Positions 1 to 13,097 of a DNA stretch of 64,000 nucleotides are shown here, one piece after another (positions within the stretch are counted from its first letter, which is position 1; every line of letters starts with the position of its first letter). The notes below the pieces were generated by a model. It saw only the letters and a list, made by a program, of their open reading frames with translations. It was not told the DNA's origin and ran no database searches. Made by a program: the position numbers and the translations under genes. The stretch covers positions 22,943,325 to 23,007,324 of the forward strand of contig NW_019211458.1 of the NCBI RefSeq assembly GCF_002443255.2. Reading direction: 5' to 3'. Source of the stretch: Varroa destructor. Taxonomy: Eukaryota > Arthropoda > Arachnida > Mesostigmata > Varroidae.

Positions 1-6
1 TTTTAA

Positions 7-618
7 GCGCTGCTCTCAGTCTGTACAAGAAAATCGTTAGCTTGCCAAGAAGGACCGGTTCTACCAAAAAGGTTCGGGCTATTATTTCTTTACGCTAGTT
101 CTCGTTTAGTTATACATGCAAAATGGAGACGCAGGCATATACGTAATGCAGTTTTCCTTTATAGCCAATTCAACAGCGTTCTAGATAACAATATTTCAAT
201 TCCAACCTGTATTAGTCGACATAATGGGCTGTGTCTGATTAGAATACTGATTAAATATCCGACCACAGCCTGTCGATTACGGTCGCAGGCTGGACGGGCG
301 TGGCGTGATCTTTCTCGACGGCTTTCAACTGTGACGGCTGAACTGCTCAGAGCCATTCTCCAATCAGATCTTGTCGCCGGTTGAACGGTGGTGGGCCATT
401 GAGGCCCAGTTTTCTTACAAGATAAAGTGACGGGCGAACTCAACCTCGTGATCGGGAAACGGCTCGGGACTAACGCTCGACGCCCGAGGTCAAAAGACAA
501 AAATCCGGTCCATCTATACACACACATACAGGAAGAGTTACATGGAATTAAGCGTGCTATTGAGCTTCAAGTCCGTGGACAGCTAACATGCAAAAGACTG
601 GGTGATCTGGCCGACTAG
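7..618 (+). pseudogene. Long single-frame reading region with three stops (possible decayed ORF or exon cluster)
   Basis: In frame 1 the sequence is open from 7 to 381, has TGA at 382-384 and 400-402, then is open to TAG at 616-618, and continues in the same frame into the exon-like stretch at 667. About 11 stops would be expected by chance at this composition. The translated text is basic and Leu/Arg-rich early, and later includes LQDKVTGELNLVIGK and EELHGIKRAIELQ. A pyrimidine tract plus tatag at 151-164 could be a real acceptor. It may be a degraded retro- or viral-derived copy or a run of genuine exons. I cannot identify the source and see no diagnostic motif. Confidence 0.3.
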
Positions 619-666
619 AACTTGTCACACTTTCGAGCTGATGCACAATCATATTTTTCTCTCCAG

Positions 667-863
667 GTTACTAAAGATTTGTCTATTTGGCGGTCTAAAT
701 GCCCCGAACTAACTCGTTTTGATCTTGGGCGTCCTATTCCATCACATGATGATGACTGTTTAACGTAAGTTAGATACAGTATACATAGCAAACTAATGGG
801 GTGTGAATAGTTTTCTTTCTCCGTAGAAGAATGTTTAAGCTCGTGGCACGTGTGTCGCATTAG
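667..863 (+). CDS. Candidate 3'-terminal exons of an unidentified gene (join 667-764, 827-863)
   Basis: Exon 667-764 follows a textbook acceptor (atttttctctccag) and ends at gtaagtt. A 62-base intron ends in ttttctttctccgtag, and the last exon stops at TAG 861-863. The product reads VTKDLSIWRSKCPELTRFDL, then GRPIPSHDDDCL, then TRMFKLVARVSH. Two adjacent strong splice sites around a short intron are the support. The upstream exon is unclear: the natural short-intron donor near 602 is out of phase with this frame. No family is recognised. The alternative is a decayed intronless element, because the same frame runs upstream to base 7 with only a few stops. Confidence 0.4.
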
Positions 864-930
864 TAACTTCGGTGGTGCTAGAAAAGACGATTTCATTGAT
901 ATCGATGGCTGATACTGCTTATGAAAGAAC

Positions 931-948
931 ATGATGATGATGATGATG
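931..948. repeat. (ATG)6 microsatellite
   Basis: Six perfect ATG units in the stretch downstream of the stop at 863. No coding role is seen. Confidence 0.9.
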
Positions 949-1334
949 CCCATGTTGATGATATGTTCATATTGATAATTACCCTGACTGAAGTAATATG
1001 TCATTGAATTGTGTATGTATGTGCACAAAGAGGGCGGAGTGCAGAAAAACGCATAGTAGTTATATAGCACGACACGAAAAATAATGATAGGAAGGCTAAA
1101 ACGAAACGATTATTCTCAGACGTTATTAAGATGGCGACAAAGTAACAACAGTAGATGGCATGTACGTACAGAGAACTGCATGTACGATGTAATGGACGAA
1201 GACAATGAACACGCAATGAAAAGGGAATAGTAACAAGGTGCATACAGATCACGTTGGTGTTTTTGTCTCGCGAGAAACAAAAAGAAATACTGGATGGTCG
1301 AAAAATTTGCTAGACAGAATCAGAGATCTCAGCG

Positions 1335-1561
1335 ATGGTTCAGTTAACTGGTCTGCCGGCAGGTAAGCAGTAGCGGCCACGACAGTCGCTGTTAATATCA
1401 CTCACTGTCGCTGCTCAGGTTCGTTTCCTTTTATGATGCGCTCCGTTGACAGTGGCCAATTAGACGCGCCAGGCAAATCAGAAAAAAAAATCGAGTCTGG
1501 CTTGACCAAACTGACGAACTGGTCGGACCGAGATCTGGTCGGCCGACAGCTGGAGCTGTAA
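1335..1561 (+). CDS. Candidate small two-exon gene (join 1335-1362, 1419-1561)
   Basis: ATG at 1335 begins MVQLTGLPA, then splices at gtaagc (1363) over a 56-base intron ending tcactgtcgctgctcag to GSFPFMMRSVDSGQ. It ends in DRDLVGRQLEL with TAA at 1559-1561. Both splice sites are consensus, the phase-1 junction keeps the frame open, and the other two frames of the second exon stop early. AATAAA lies at 1577-1582. The 56-residue product is polar with no signal peptide or membrane segment, and I do not recognise it. The first exon frame is also open upstream of the ATG, so this may be the 3' end of a longer gene. Confidence 0.36.
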
Positions 1562-1576
1562 ACTGTATATTTGAAC

Positions 1577-1582
1577 AATAAA
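1577..1582 (+). promoter_or_regulatory. Possible polyadenylation signal AATAAA
   Basis: Canonical hexamer 15 bases after the TAA at 1561. The very short 3' untranslated distance makes it plausible but unproven; AATAAA is common in AT-rich DNA. Confidence 0.25.
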
Positions 1583-1856
1583 AAACAGAAAGCGTCACTG
1601 CTAAAGCGTCGTAGTAGCAGGCGGACATAGATTACATTTTTTTTTTTTATTTGTGTAGATACGAAGTTCGTCGACAAGTGCATCAAAACAGAACAGGCCG
1701 TAATATAGGCCAACCGAAGCGTGAAAGCATCAGCACTTGAAGTAGAAACACGAGATGGAAGGGTTCCGATAGAAACGTTTCAGATCTAATGGGAAATTAT
1801 AATAAAGATACCAATAATGACTACCTAAACAAAAACACAAACTATCCAGATACTAG

Positions 1857-1873
1857 TAATAATAATAATAATA
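1857..1873. repeat. (TAA)n microsatellite
   Basis: Uninterrupted TAA units in AT-rich non-coding sequence. Confidence 0.9.
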
Positions 1874-2297
1874 AATGGCGAATTTAAGGTAGGCAACATG
1901 GAACTTATCTTCCCCCTATTGGCATTCGAAAAAAAATAACAAAACGATAGTGAAAGTGAGACAGTAATCATTTGTCAAGCCTGTCTAAGTGAGAATGCTT
2001 CAATAAGACCCCTAATTGAACATAGTAATAAGGTAAACATGTTAAAGAGGGATAAGTGTACCAATACGATGTCGTGGGGGCTGCTGTGGGGAAGACCGTT
2101 GAACAATAAATTTTCTAGCAAGTAAAAAACCTGAATTTTACAAACTAGCCCAAGGAAATTTACTAATTCTCTGATCTGCGACTACCAATGACGACAGCTG
2201 CCTGATATGCGGGCTGCGCCTAAGCGCATCGCAGTCGAAGAGACGAGACGAGACAACTAGGGGCTACCGGAAAAGTCTGCGCCTATCAAACATACAC

Positions 2298-2300
<3 letters not shown>

Positions 2301-2334
<34 letters not shown>

Positions 2335-2372
2335 CGAGAGAGAGAGAGAGCGAGAGAGAGAGAGAAAAAAAA
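2301..2372. repeat. (AG)n microsatellite with A-run
   Basis: About 65 bases of AG/GA repeats with a few C interruptions, followed by a run of A. On the minus strand this is a long CT tract. Purine/pyrimidine mirror tracts like this can form triplex structures, and nothing more specific is visible. Confidence 0.95.
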
Positions 2373-2575
2373 CATCACTAAATAACTGTGCGCTAATAAT
2401 GAGAGAGCGTGTCAACGGAAAACATGTGTATAGGAAAAAAATTGCAAGAGTTATCGTCGTGATAGCGTAGGCGATACAATCCAAGCCGGAGCGCAGGTGT
2501 AAATGACTTTGCACGATGTTAGTCGTTTCTGTTTTGTATTGATAATATGAATAATAAGAATAATTCTTGCCTTAC

Positions 2576-2650
2576 CAGCTGCCTGAGCTCGAAGTCGTAC
2601 TGCTCTGAGAGAGAGGTCGCCGTTATTCCGCCGTAAGAGCAGACGACACA
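2576..2650 (-). CDS. Candidate exon, unidentified
   Basis: Donor gtaagg at 2575 follows EQYDFELRQL. The frame is open upstream through CVVCSYGGITATS. A strong internal acceptor, gacctctctctcag, ends at 2605 and would reduce the exon to 29 bases. Downstream coding candidates on this strand near 2,220-2,180 (AQPAYQAAVVI) fit only speculatively. Low support. Confidence 0.18.
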
Positions 2651-4864
2651 TAGTCTCGATAATGTTTTATTTTTATTAGGCGGTTGGTAAAACACCGAAT
2701 ACGACATCAGCAAGAATAGTAACAAACACAACATAAATAATGATATTAAGGAAGTGGATGACAATTATCATAATGGTGATAATAAAAATAAGACAAAACG
2801 ACTCATTGTTCCCAGTCCATTCTCAGCTGAGGGTATATGTTAAAAGTCATGCAACAGACAAAACAGGAAGGCTGAAGAATTAAGTAGAAATTATTTATAA
2901 TAATAAATAAAAATCGTGTAAATAAACATAAATCACGAAAACATCTAATATGTGCTTATTTCAATAGTGACAATCGCAGGCTGTATTAGATTTATAGAGT
3001 GTATTTCATGTAGAAGGTACAAACAGCAGCTACGTAGACATTCTACAATAATATTATTGTGTAAAGTTCAAGTAATGCAAAATCGTAGATAAGTTAGATG
3101 AGGTTTCAACGATTAACTGCTTTCAGAGTGGCATGTTTCCTCGCGCAGAGCCTTTAGTGCGTCGTACAGTCCGTTTCCGTCCCGTGGGTGTAAATTTTAG
3201 TGAAATTATGGTAAATCGTTGGTCGATCGCGACAATTCGTCCTCACATAAACCTGCTTTTTTTCTAGATAATTTTGCTTCTACATTAAGGAAGTCCAAAG
3301 CTCATTTTGGCCACCGTCGTAGTCCATCGTATCTTACGTTCGTCGTAGTAAACGTTCTTATCGCATAACGTATATCTATCAAGTAAAAATGGAATTAAAA
3401 TGCAAATGCAGTAGACTGTACTCGATTAATATAAACAGAGCAAGGTCAACTCGGTGTCGTATGTATGAGCAAATAGGAAAGGCACAAAACTGTAACAAAA
3501 AAAATTCCCTCGAGGTCCATCATTGAGTACTAACAAGTACCTCTCACAAGTGGTGTTTATTCTTCCTGTCGAATATTCACAGCAATATGTGTTCATCACT
3601 CCGCGTGAAGAACAATTACAATTGAAGTCTCTTAATATCTGTTCGTATACTCTCTATCAGATGAACACGTACTAAAATCTCTTCTGCCTAGTTCCATAGC
3701 CTTGTTGGCATCACAGACAGTGTCTCTGAGTGATGTCGGATATCTGTTCTATTCCACAACGCGCAGAGCTAGGCTCCACCTAAAAGACATGACCCTAAAC
3801 CTTGGACACCCCACTATTTGATGATCTCGAAGCGTGGAACTTTGCCTGTTACCAATGCAGTGTTTGTACACAGAGCGCAGTTATTCGTTTGTTGTTATTC
3901 CCGTGTTTTACCGTGCCCGAACTGCTGAATGTTGATCATTACGGGCGTACTAACTGTTTTGATAGTTGAAACAGTTATCTGAATCGAACGCTCCAAGTAT
4001 AAGTATAAAACGATTCGATGCTTATATGTATGGTATCGGGAGTTTAACATACGTATCTACGATTAGTCTATTCCTATTGCCTATATGAGATCAATTGATA
4101 CGCATAAATATGGCCAACGTTCAATTTAGCGCGGACGCATGAGTCCTTCGGCGAAAACCTACGTGCTTCTTAATAGTCGTAAGGACTTTAACATAGAACC
4201 GTTTATAATGCTATACGTACACTTAGACGCTTTATAGCAATGATATTAATTAGTAATAAATGTTCAATGACAATGCGTTAAAAGTATACAGTATAGGGAT
4301 ATATGTCGATCCTGATATTGAATTGCTGCAGGGTATCAGTAGTATTCAATACTTTCAATCTATGTATGTGTGCAGGATATACTTTCGACGGTGGCCAGAT
4401 GAGGCAGAATTAGGGCACATATGATAAACCGACAAGGTGAGCCGTCTCGGTTGCAGATGGTAACCGAAGTAGGTAATAGTTTTTTTTTAGTATTTTCTAT
4501 AAATGATGGCTAGTTGTCTTATGTCACTAAATTTAAGTACCTCTCTTTTGAGACTTCTCCCTTGGTTTGGACGTGCGCTGATATCCAAAAGAGTGCCATA
4601 GAAAGCGGGTCGCAACCACGCAAAACGACGAGCAGATTCTTGATTTGATACAAAAAAGATAACGATATGTGCCCTTGAGAGTGTAGATCAGAAATACTAA
4701 TTGACCACTACGGCTTATCTAGAATAACGCCTGTGGGCTGCTTTTTCGAGTGACATAATAAATCGCACAAGATCATAAGTAGTAATTACTTTGAAATCAT
4801 CCAGTTATTCATTTAACTTGAAAGATCGAAATGGAATCGCTCTTTATTAGTATCTAATTAAAGC

Positions 4865-4886
4865 TCCTGACTCACTAGAGTCAGGA
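4865..4886. repeat. Short perfect hairpin (9-bp stem, 4-base loop)
   Basis: TCCTGACTC, then ACTA, then GAGTCAGGA. Perfect arms; function unknown. Confidence 0.8.
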
Positions 4887-5159
4887 ACGGGAACTATGGA
4901 GCAGTTACACCTATACACCACTATTGGCTGCCTTCTATTGCCCACCGTTTCGAAGCGAGCGTCGATAGGGTTACGTATCAGCAAAAGGGCGAAACAGTCA
5001 TCGCTGCTGTAAAATAAAACAAATAAATTCAGTCGAAATGCACGTGCATGGAAGTTGGAACGCGGAGATTCGAATCGCAGAGGTAATAGGGACTACGAAT
5101 TTGTTCATCAATAAGGAAGCAAAGATGAAGGCAAACTTAACGTGCACGAAATCTATCTG

Positions 5160-5181
5160 ATATATATATATATATATATAT
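5160..5181. repeat. (AT)n microsatellite
   Basis: Uninterrupted AT dinucleotides, about 22 bases. Confidence 0.9.
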
Positions 5182-8100
5182 GTAAGTTGTGGTACTTCAT
5201 TCTGAAGCAGAGATATTATATATAATAAATAAAAAACCAATGAATATTACATTTTGTGGACGATATTGTATCAGTTGATTTCAATACCGCACTATCATAT
5301 ATTTTAATGTTTACCTCTTTGAATAGCTAGCCGCCATATATTAGAAGCATACACATATATCTGTTGTTATATTATTGGTGGTAAGGTTTGTACTGCAGTG
5401 ACTTCAGTTTGGCAGTAAACCACTACTAGATACAAGTATTCGGTTAGTTCAGCTTTCTTGTTAATAGCATGTGTAACGAACCCAACAAAAGGAAAAACAA
5501 GGTTTTTCTCTGACGGGAGACGACTGAGCAGCTGAAGCTTCTAACAATCGTTGATTTTAAAATTGTTTAAAATTTAAAAAAGTCCTGGCCCCACAACTCG
5601 TTGCCCCAAATCTCCTCCTCTTCTTTCTCTACCATATTTGCAGCCATTTAGAAAAGGGTTCATAACTGATATCTTCTATACATGTGAATAGGTCTTCTAA
5701 TAAGACCCTGGAAACGTGAGTTTGCTTGTTTGGTTTTGTCGACGTGGTGGGTATGACTGTTCTTCCTTCGTTTCCGCATGAAGACACGAATTGGGCCTTC
5801 CTTTTCTGTGGGATAATCGTGCATCAGTAAGCGAGCTCGTGCACGACGTATTTTGCATATGTCACGCCGTACCACGGAGACATTGGGAATTCCAATACGG
5901 TCCAGCACGGCGTAAGCGAATGACTAATGGTGTTTGAGATGAAAGGAAAATGCAGCTCGAAAAAAAAAAACATATGGGTCCAGGCTGGTGGCAATGCGGA
6001 TAAGAATTCGTTTGGTTTGGGGAAATTTTTGATCGGATATATTGTCAGTATAATAGTTTATCGGTATCGTTGTAGCCCTTTTTTACTGCCATTAGTGTTA
6101 CTATTTTTGATATCGTCTTTACTTGTTCTTATGCGCAAGAAATTACCATTAGCGGAAGTCGTATTTCTTTAAAGTTTGTTGCTCCTTTGAGCAAAGCTTG
6201 AGACGACGTTTGAAATACTGTGTAATCGTTTCCTAAGTTCATCTTCAGCAACACAAAGTTTGTACTGGGTTTCGAACAAGCGCTATGTTTTCAGTGTTGT
6301 CATTATTTCACAATTTAAGCTATTAAAAAGAGTAACAACTGAATATAGTTGAAATGAGTACGAGCAACTACCTACATCTGGTTGACCTGCTAAATAGCTG
6401 TATCTGATATTCACTTGAGTCAAAATCATTTCTATGAAATGTTCTAAATTCTTTTATTATATAAGTTGTGTATAAGTTACGATGAGTTTGCACAGGTAAG
6501 TGGAAACGTTCTGGCGAAATTAATTTAAATTATTTAAAAATTAAATTACTAAAAGTAAGCTTCTATTAAATCTTTAATTTGAGAAACGATAAATTTGAAT
6601 AATATATTTAGCGAAATATTTGCGGTACATAGCTAAATAAGCTGTGCGCATTATTTCGAAAAAAAAAACAAGCATAAATCATTGTTTCAATTAAGGAGTT
6701 GAAATTGTTAACTGCATTTGCGGTCCTTGTGTGGTCCCTCCGGAACAAGTGTACCTTGTTTTTCGAAATTATGTCAAACATCCAGTCATGGCTAGTGTCC
6801 GCAACTACTGATTTCGTATGCAGGAACGGTTCCTGGTATTCGATCAAACTGTCCTGGCCAGGATCTAACGTGAACTACGCCTATAACAATAACTCGCTCA
6901 TGTCGACAATTGATAGCAACCGATTTTTAAGCAAGAGCGAGCAGCTCAATTCTTGAGAGCGTAATAGTATTCGTGGTCGGATGAATTGTGTGTTAGATCG
7001 TTGCTTTCTAATCACAGTCGCTTGTAAAATTCGGTGTGAAGAGTTCCTGCCGCCGATCGTCAAGTCCGCGTTCGCTTGAAGCGAACTACCCATACAATTC
7101 TCGCTGGCACTTCGTAATACAGACGATTAGCAAGTTTGAAACCGGCAACCTTTTGTATTTTCAGACAGTTGCGCTATAATAGATTTTCGTAGACCTTTCG
7201 AGTTGATAAATAATAAATTAAGTTTATGAAAAACTCTGTTTTTTCGGAGGAAGAAAGAACGGAGTACTCGTGTTCGATTCGAGATGACAACAGATGCCTC
7301 AGATATTGCGTATTGCACGGTGGAATACTAGACGAGCTGACGCAATTGCACACCCACTTCTAGGTAAAATTTGCCTTGATTGAAATATAGTATTTAAATG
7401 AAATCGTATATTCAATGCGCTGCAAGTGTTTAGCAAGATTACTGCCGTATACTTTTCGATCCCTTTTACCCTGTTCTAACGTACTCTATTGACCGTCGCC
7501 GATGCCCGATTGTTGGCGCTTGAGCAGTGGGAGACTTTCCTGCTTTTCCACATCAACTCACTCGCCCGTAGCCCTCGTGCGTAATGCTATTCTCCGACGG
7601 CGTCGGAGCGCGCGCAGGCCCAAATCGAAGTCTAGTGGCCATTTGGCAATAATAGTCTTCTAGAAACTGGTCTGTCGAATAGTTGAAGGTTCGTAGCGCA
7701 GCCGCTCGAATGCACTAGCATGTAGTCTCTATCCTAGATACGCTTTAACTCACCGCACAGACTTCCGCAGCCTTCAGACTTTCACCCCTGTGGCAATCAT
7801 GTCAGTGCTGCCGAAAACGGGGGCCGAATTGGTTGGATAGATCAGAGACCAGAAAGAACGGTCGGAGACGGACTCATCGAGGTTCTACGGGCGGCGTCAG
7901 CAGCGACCGCTGGGGTGATTCGAATAGGATCAGAATGGGATGGAAGGCAGCGATAGCCGTCTGCCGAACATAAGCCGAATACTAGTAGGAGAATAAGCGC
8001 TAGCAGCTAGCGGGGAGAAGGGCTATCCAGTTGACCAGCGAGCATAGAACGGCCTTGCCCATTAGAGTAGCCAGCTCGGTCGGACGGTAGCTGTTACCCC

Positions 8101-9804
8101 AGCAGTCAAACGAACGATCACAAACGCTAACCAAACAACAGAGAAACGCTGTAATATATACTACCATGAAAACAGCGTAGAACTAAGGCAGAAGAGAGAC
8201 GAGAACTGTTGTGCTCGAAAAAAGGGTATCGGTAACACCAAGACGATAAAATGAGCGACCGACAGAAAGTGACCAGAGCGGCGCAGGCATGGTTTGGCTG
8301 ACTGGTGGCAAACTGAAGTAAGGATGATTCGACCGTCTGAAAAGCCATTCACTTCAACGACCTTCTAGTGGCGCTCTCAGCGGCGGCAGCAGCCGTGGCA
8401 ATCGAGTGCCCATGTTGCTCGAATTTTGCCCAGCTTCGTACTACAACGTATTACAAAGAAAAAGGGTTAGAGGCTCAGGGAGGGAGAAAAAGAAAGGGAT
8501 AGTGCACGGTACCGTAACAGGAAGCGTGACGTCCATTGGCTCACTAGCTCACTTCGCCTAACTGCTACTACCAACACTACTATCAGTATTGCTCATCTCG
8601 GGCCTTAAGTTGCTACACCAACGTCATCGGGCACGCTAAATGCTAGTCACAGCCCCGCATTTCTAGCACCACTTGGATCGTAAGACCGTTGGCACCATTG
8701 CTTGTCCTGTGCCAGACATGCAATTTCGTGTTCATTCACTGTGATAAAACAAAAGCGACCTCTGCATTTCAAATGTATGTGAACACGCTTCTGGTTCCGC
8801 CACATCGTCCTCCAGCCGGAGATCTGGTTATATTTACATGGCTGATATGTGTAGGATGCGGAAACGCTGCACAAAGCTACATGCCTAGCATTCAAATCAA
8901 GAGGAGACCCGCTGAAGCGCGCCTTGGGGTGCACTTGAGATTTATGCTCTGGCTTTTCAATGGCTGTCGCACTATAGGACTGAAAGAAACAACAGACGAA
9001 ATTTAGATCAGACGGGAACTTCCTTTTAACGAAACTGCGTAATTGTTGATGGGGAAACATGTCTTAGCGGGGTCATGGTGGGCATGTTGATCGCTAAGGA
9101 ATCCTCTGTATCGCTATTGCAGTTCGATGAGACGTTCGATGCCCAAAAAGTGACTTCTGAGCGTTCCAATATAGATTGCTGATGGATGATGGCTAGCCGA
9201 ATAGTCTTTATGAAATAAATGAAAAAGATAAGTAAGGAAGACTAGCTACAAAACAAAGATGAGCAAAGTAAAGAACGAGCGTAGACTGCTGGGCTGAGAA
9301 ATGAGATAGGAAACATAGTCAAGACAGGGATATCACCCGCTTGGCTTGAGGCAGTTCGGCGAGTAAGCTAAAAAAAGAAGCAGAAGCACATCCATCGACT
9401 TCGCCGCTTCGATCGGAGTAAGAACTAAAAAAAAAACAAATATAGTAAGGTTTCTGAAGAGGGTGATCATGAGGCTAAAGTTTATGAGGCTTCCAACAGA
9501 AAAATGCATGCGAAACCAAAATAGAGGAACATAGGACGTTTCGAGACGAAAGGAAGAGGTATATTAGGGACGCCAATAAGAAAAGTAGAACAAACAAGCG
9601 AGACATGAAAGAGCTGAAGGTCGATAGCCGTCTCAAGGGCGGTTGCTGGCAATGGATCTAACACTATCCATATTGAGATCGCCCTGACGTGATCATCTAG
9701 AATCAGCTATATTAGAACCGATACACCGCGATGGCACTAGACGATAGCGGTAGTGGCGATGTCACTGCAGAACGAAGACGACGATCCTACATAAAAAATT
9801 GTTC

Positions 9805-9824
9805 CTGGCGAACGCATTCGCCAG
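9805..9824. repeat. Short perfect hairpin (8-bp stem, 4-base loop)
   Basis: CTGGCGAA, then CGCA, then TTCGCCAG. Possibly coincidental at this length. Confidence 0.7.
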
Positions 9825-12800
9825 TACTAGCAGCGGGCATAGCGTTCATTCTCTCTGGTAATGGTATGCGCTTCTGGGTGGCAGTCTTATACACCGTTTG
9901 TTGTTATTAGAGTTCCCGATAGCATTTGACTGTTTTAGCGCTGATGACGACTGTGAATGAGACGGTAGAATTACGGGAAGACTCTACGATGTCTATACAT
10001 AACAGGATACGCCACAAGGCATCTATTTGTCTTATTTGGTTCTAGGACTTCCCTGCTAGTTGTCGATAGCCAAATCAAACTTCTCTACTGATTTTATTTA
10101 TAATTGCCATAGAATAGTGAGAGATCTGCTTAAGCAGGTATTATGTGCAATTATAATTATCGTATCTCTTAAAATATAGCAAATCAATTTCAAAATAGAT
10201 TATGCCGTTGTTTAGACGCAAGTGTTTGTAGATTTGACATTTCCTCAGGGATAGACGTTGAAGTAACAATATGCTTTATTTATTTCATTGAACATCAATG
10301 TATCCAACAAAGCCGTAACACTAATTTAGCAAATACTGGCTCTTATCCATTACATCATGTCTAAAGTGAAGCCCTTGAAGTTTAAGTTGATGTTAATAGA
10401 TTTTAGTCTGTTGACTGCTTTTAATCTGTACTCGAAAAACCAAAAAAATCACATTTAAATTTATCATTTATTATTTAGAAAAATACCTTATCGCGGCATA
10501 TATAAATAAGCAACCAGTCGAGGAACGAAAGTGAGCACAGATATGTTCTTGAGCACCCCGACGTTAGTTCGACAGATAGATGAAACATAGGAACCGTCGG
10601 CTGCGATCTAATTGTACAATACAAAACCGCTCCATTTAAGATCGTCAAATATCGTTTCAAACGACACGCTTGACATGTCGTTAATTCTTTATCAAGGACT
10701 TCATCAAGACGAGCAGTTAGCGCTTTTACTCGTGCAATCTTATCTTGCAAGATTTATAAGTTTGTAACAACCTGACGACTTCGGCTAAGCTTCTTTTAAG
10801 CAAAACAGTATCACTGTTTGCCATGAAGTACATACTAGCGCTCTCATTGAATACAGATTTTGTACAGATAAATGATCGATAATAGATTGCATGCGGCATT
10901 TGAACACTGTAAAACCTATGATTAAGCCTTCAGGCCCGAGTGGCTTCTTCGAGCTAGAATGCCTCATCGACGTCAAAACTTGGTCTGGTAATATTCATTT
11001 ATTGTTTAAGCAGAACTTTTGGGCCTAACCTCTTGCTCGAGTAATGATAGGAGTCTAGCAGTTAATATTGACGTTTTTCTTAAGCTTAAGGTTATCGAGA
11101 GGCATGTTAGGCTACGCTGGAGAAGGTTTATTTAAAATTCACCGAAAGCAATGTAAACTTGTGTCACTTTATTTTACAAGCGCTACGAGCGTGCGGGCAC
11201 CAAATCAAGCACATAATCCTTTGCGTACCACCGCACCTTCTCATGTCTTTAGATAAATGACGATGTCAGAGGAAGCTTTATGCAGGTTTGGTTACTCAAG
11301 CAACGAGGTTCTCGCAGTTTGATGTTAATGTGTTGTTGGCAAACGGATTCTTTAAAATCCGTCACCACTAAGTTACTGAAACGTCGTTAGATTGAGCAAA
11401 CTTTTTATCCGTTAAAAACACAGATATTCGCCATGCCGTGATTCCACACTGTCCGGACTCTTATGCATGTTTTCACCTCAAAACGACAAAGTAGCAATCG
11501 GTCAAAAAAAGATGAGACGCGCATACCTCTGCCGTAAATGGCTGTCTTCTAGCTAGCGCCTGTCTAGTTATTGAAAGAAGAGAACGAAGCTCCTCACGTG
11601 GACGTGCAGCACGTGTACGTATAGTACAAAGTTCCTGACGGACAACGTGTCGATGTGAACTCGTAGTAGAGCCCGGTAATCGATGCGACTCCCCAGAGTA
11701 GCCGGGAGGTTGGGTTAGAGGAGAGCCTATGAGCTATAGAAACGAGGCTTATGGCATCGATACGATGCTTAAGTGACTTCCAAAGATAGCGTAAAGGGGT
11801 GCGCCAAGTACATGGTCCAATGATGCAAAGGAGGCCCAATCCAAGACATCAGAAGATCAATAGAGCCATACAGTCTCGTTTTACTTAAGGTCTCGATGTA
11901 TCTAAGCCTGTCTTCACACTAAGTGTCATTATGCGATACCAACACCTCATACCTGCATAATATAACACATGCATTAGTTAAGTCTATCTGAATTCAACGG
12001 CAAATCGTTTAATGCGTATGAAGGCTCGGATAGCATTGTCCCGTTGTCCGTCAGGCACTTCGTACTATACGTGCACATGTCGCATGTCCACTTGAGGAGC
12101 CTCTTCCTTTGCTTTCAATGATTAGACAGGCGCTAGTTAGAAAATAGTCATTTACGATAAAGCCACGTATGTCTAATTTACTTTTCTTCGACAAATTGCT
12201 GCTTTGTCGTTTTAAAGTTAAACAGAAGGTAAGACAATGACAGGGCAAACGCTTATCAGGTGATGTGTTAAGATCGCGACTAATTATCCTTCACATTTGA
12301 GGGTGAGACCGGCCTTATCTGTATACCCTCAGTATCGATTCCGGGTTTACGTGGGCGATCTCGTGAAATCATATGCAGGGCAGGCTGGTTGTCGGAGGCC
12401 TTGCTCCACTGTGAAGGCTGCAAGTGCTCCTTGTTGGTTTTAAGCTTGGCAGTTAAGATGTTGAGGTAGAGCAGCAATAGCATAAACAGTTAGCTCAATG
12501 TGACCGTAACATTAGGCCTGGTAGTACGAAGCATGGCAGTTACTAGCAAACAATGCGCTATGACAGATGGCGAGAACGTGGAAGAACTTACAGGGATTGC
12601 GGAGTTAAACCGCTAAGAAAGTTATTTTTTTTTCACACAGTAGCACACTCGAACTGCTAGAAGCAATTGCGACAATTTAGAATATTAGGCCAGGATTGGG
12701 CGTTATGCTTTTCTGTTATGAGTTATTAGTTTAGAGTTCCTGTTTCAGGACGACTAGCATTTATAAGCAACGTCGTTACTCTGATACAGCACAAAATGAT

Positions 12801-13097
12801 GGCCAATTTGTAGAAGGGTTGACGCTTTGCGGAACATACTAACAGGTTTTTCACTAAGCACATGTACCTTTAAAATCGCTACTGGTAATTTTGTAATCCG
12901 AAAAAGGCAACGTCTAAATCAAAGAAATGTAACGTTACGGAGTAGCCTAACGTATCTTTTTGGCAAAAAGCAAATCTCGTTATGTTTCCAGTTTTCACTC
13001 GTTTTGTTTACAAATGAATCCGTTTGAAGTCACCTATCTGATTTCTATGCTCCCATAGAGAATCTAGGTTGATCTATTTTCAGAAACTTCAAAATTC

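Larger units (their letters stand above)
2700..13090. other. Gene-poor AT-rich stretch
   Basis: No supported gene. The reading frames present (up to 137 codons at 8,647-9,060 minus, opposed by 105 codons on plus) overlap on both strands and lack splice support. A more GC-rich patch at about 7,450-8,450 is the only compositional change. A basic minus-strand frame at 5,660-5,928 (RRDICKIRRARARLL) and a Lys/Leu-rich one at 10,475-10,750 (KIARVKALTARLDEVL) are noted but unassigned. Confidence 0.6.

Noticed and set aside
8647..9060. 137-codon minus and 105-codon plus frames over the same bases
   Set aside because: Mutual antisense shadows without start, splice or domain evidence.
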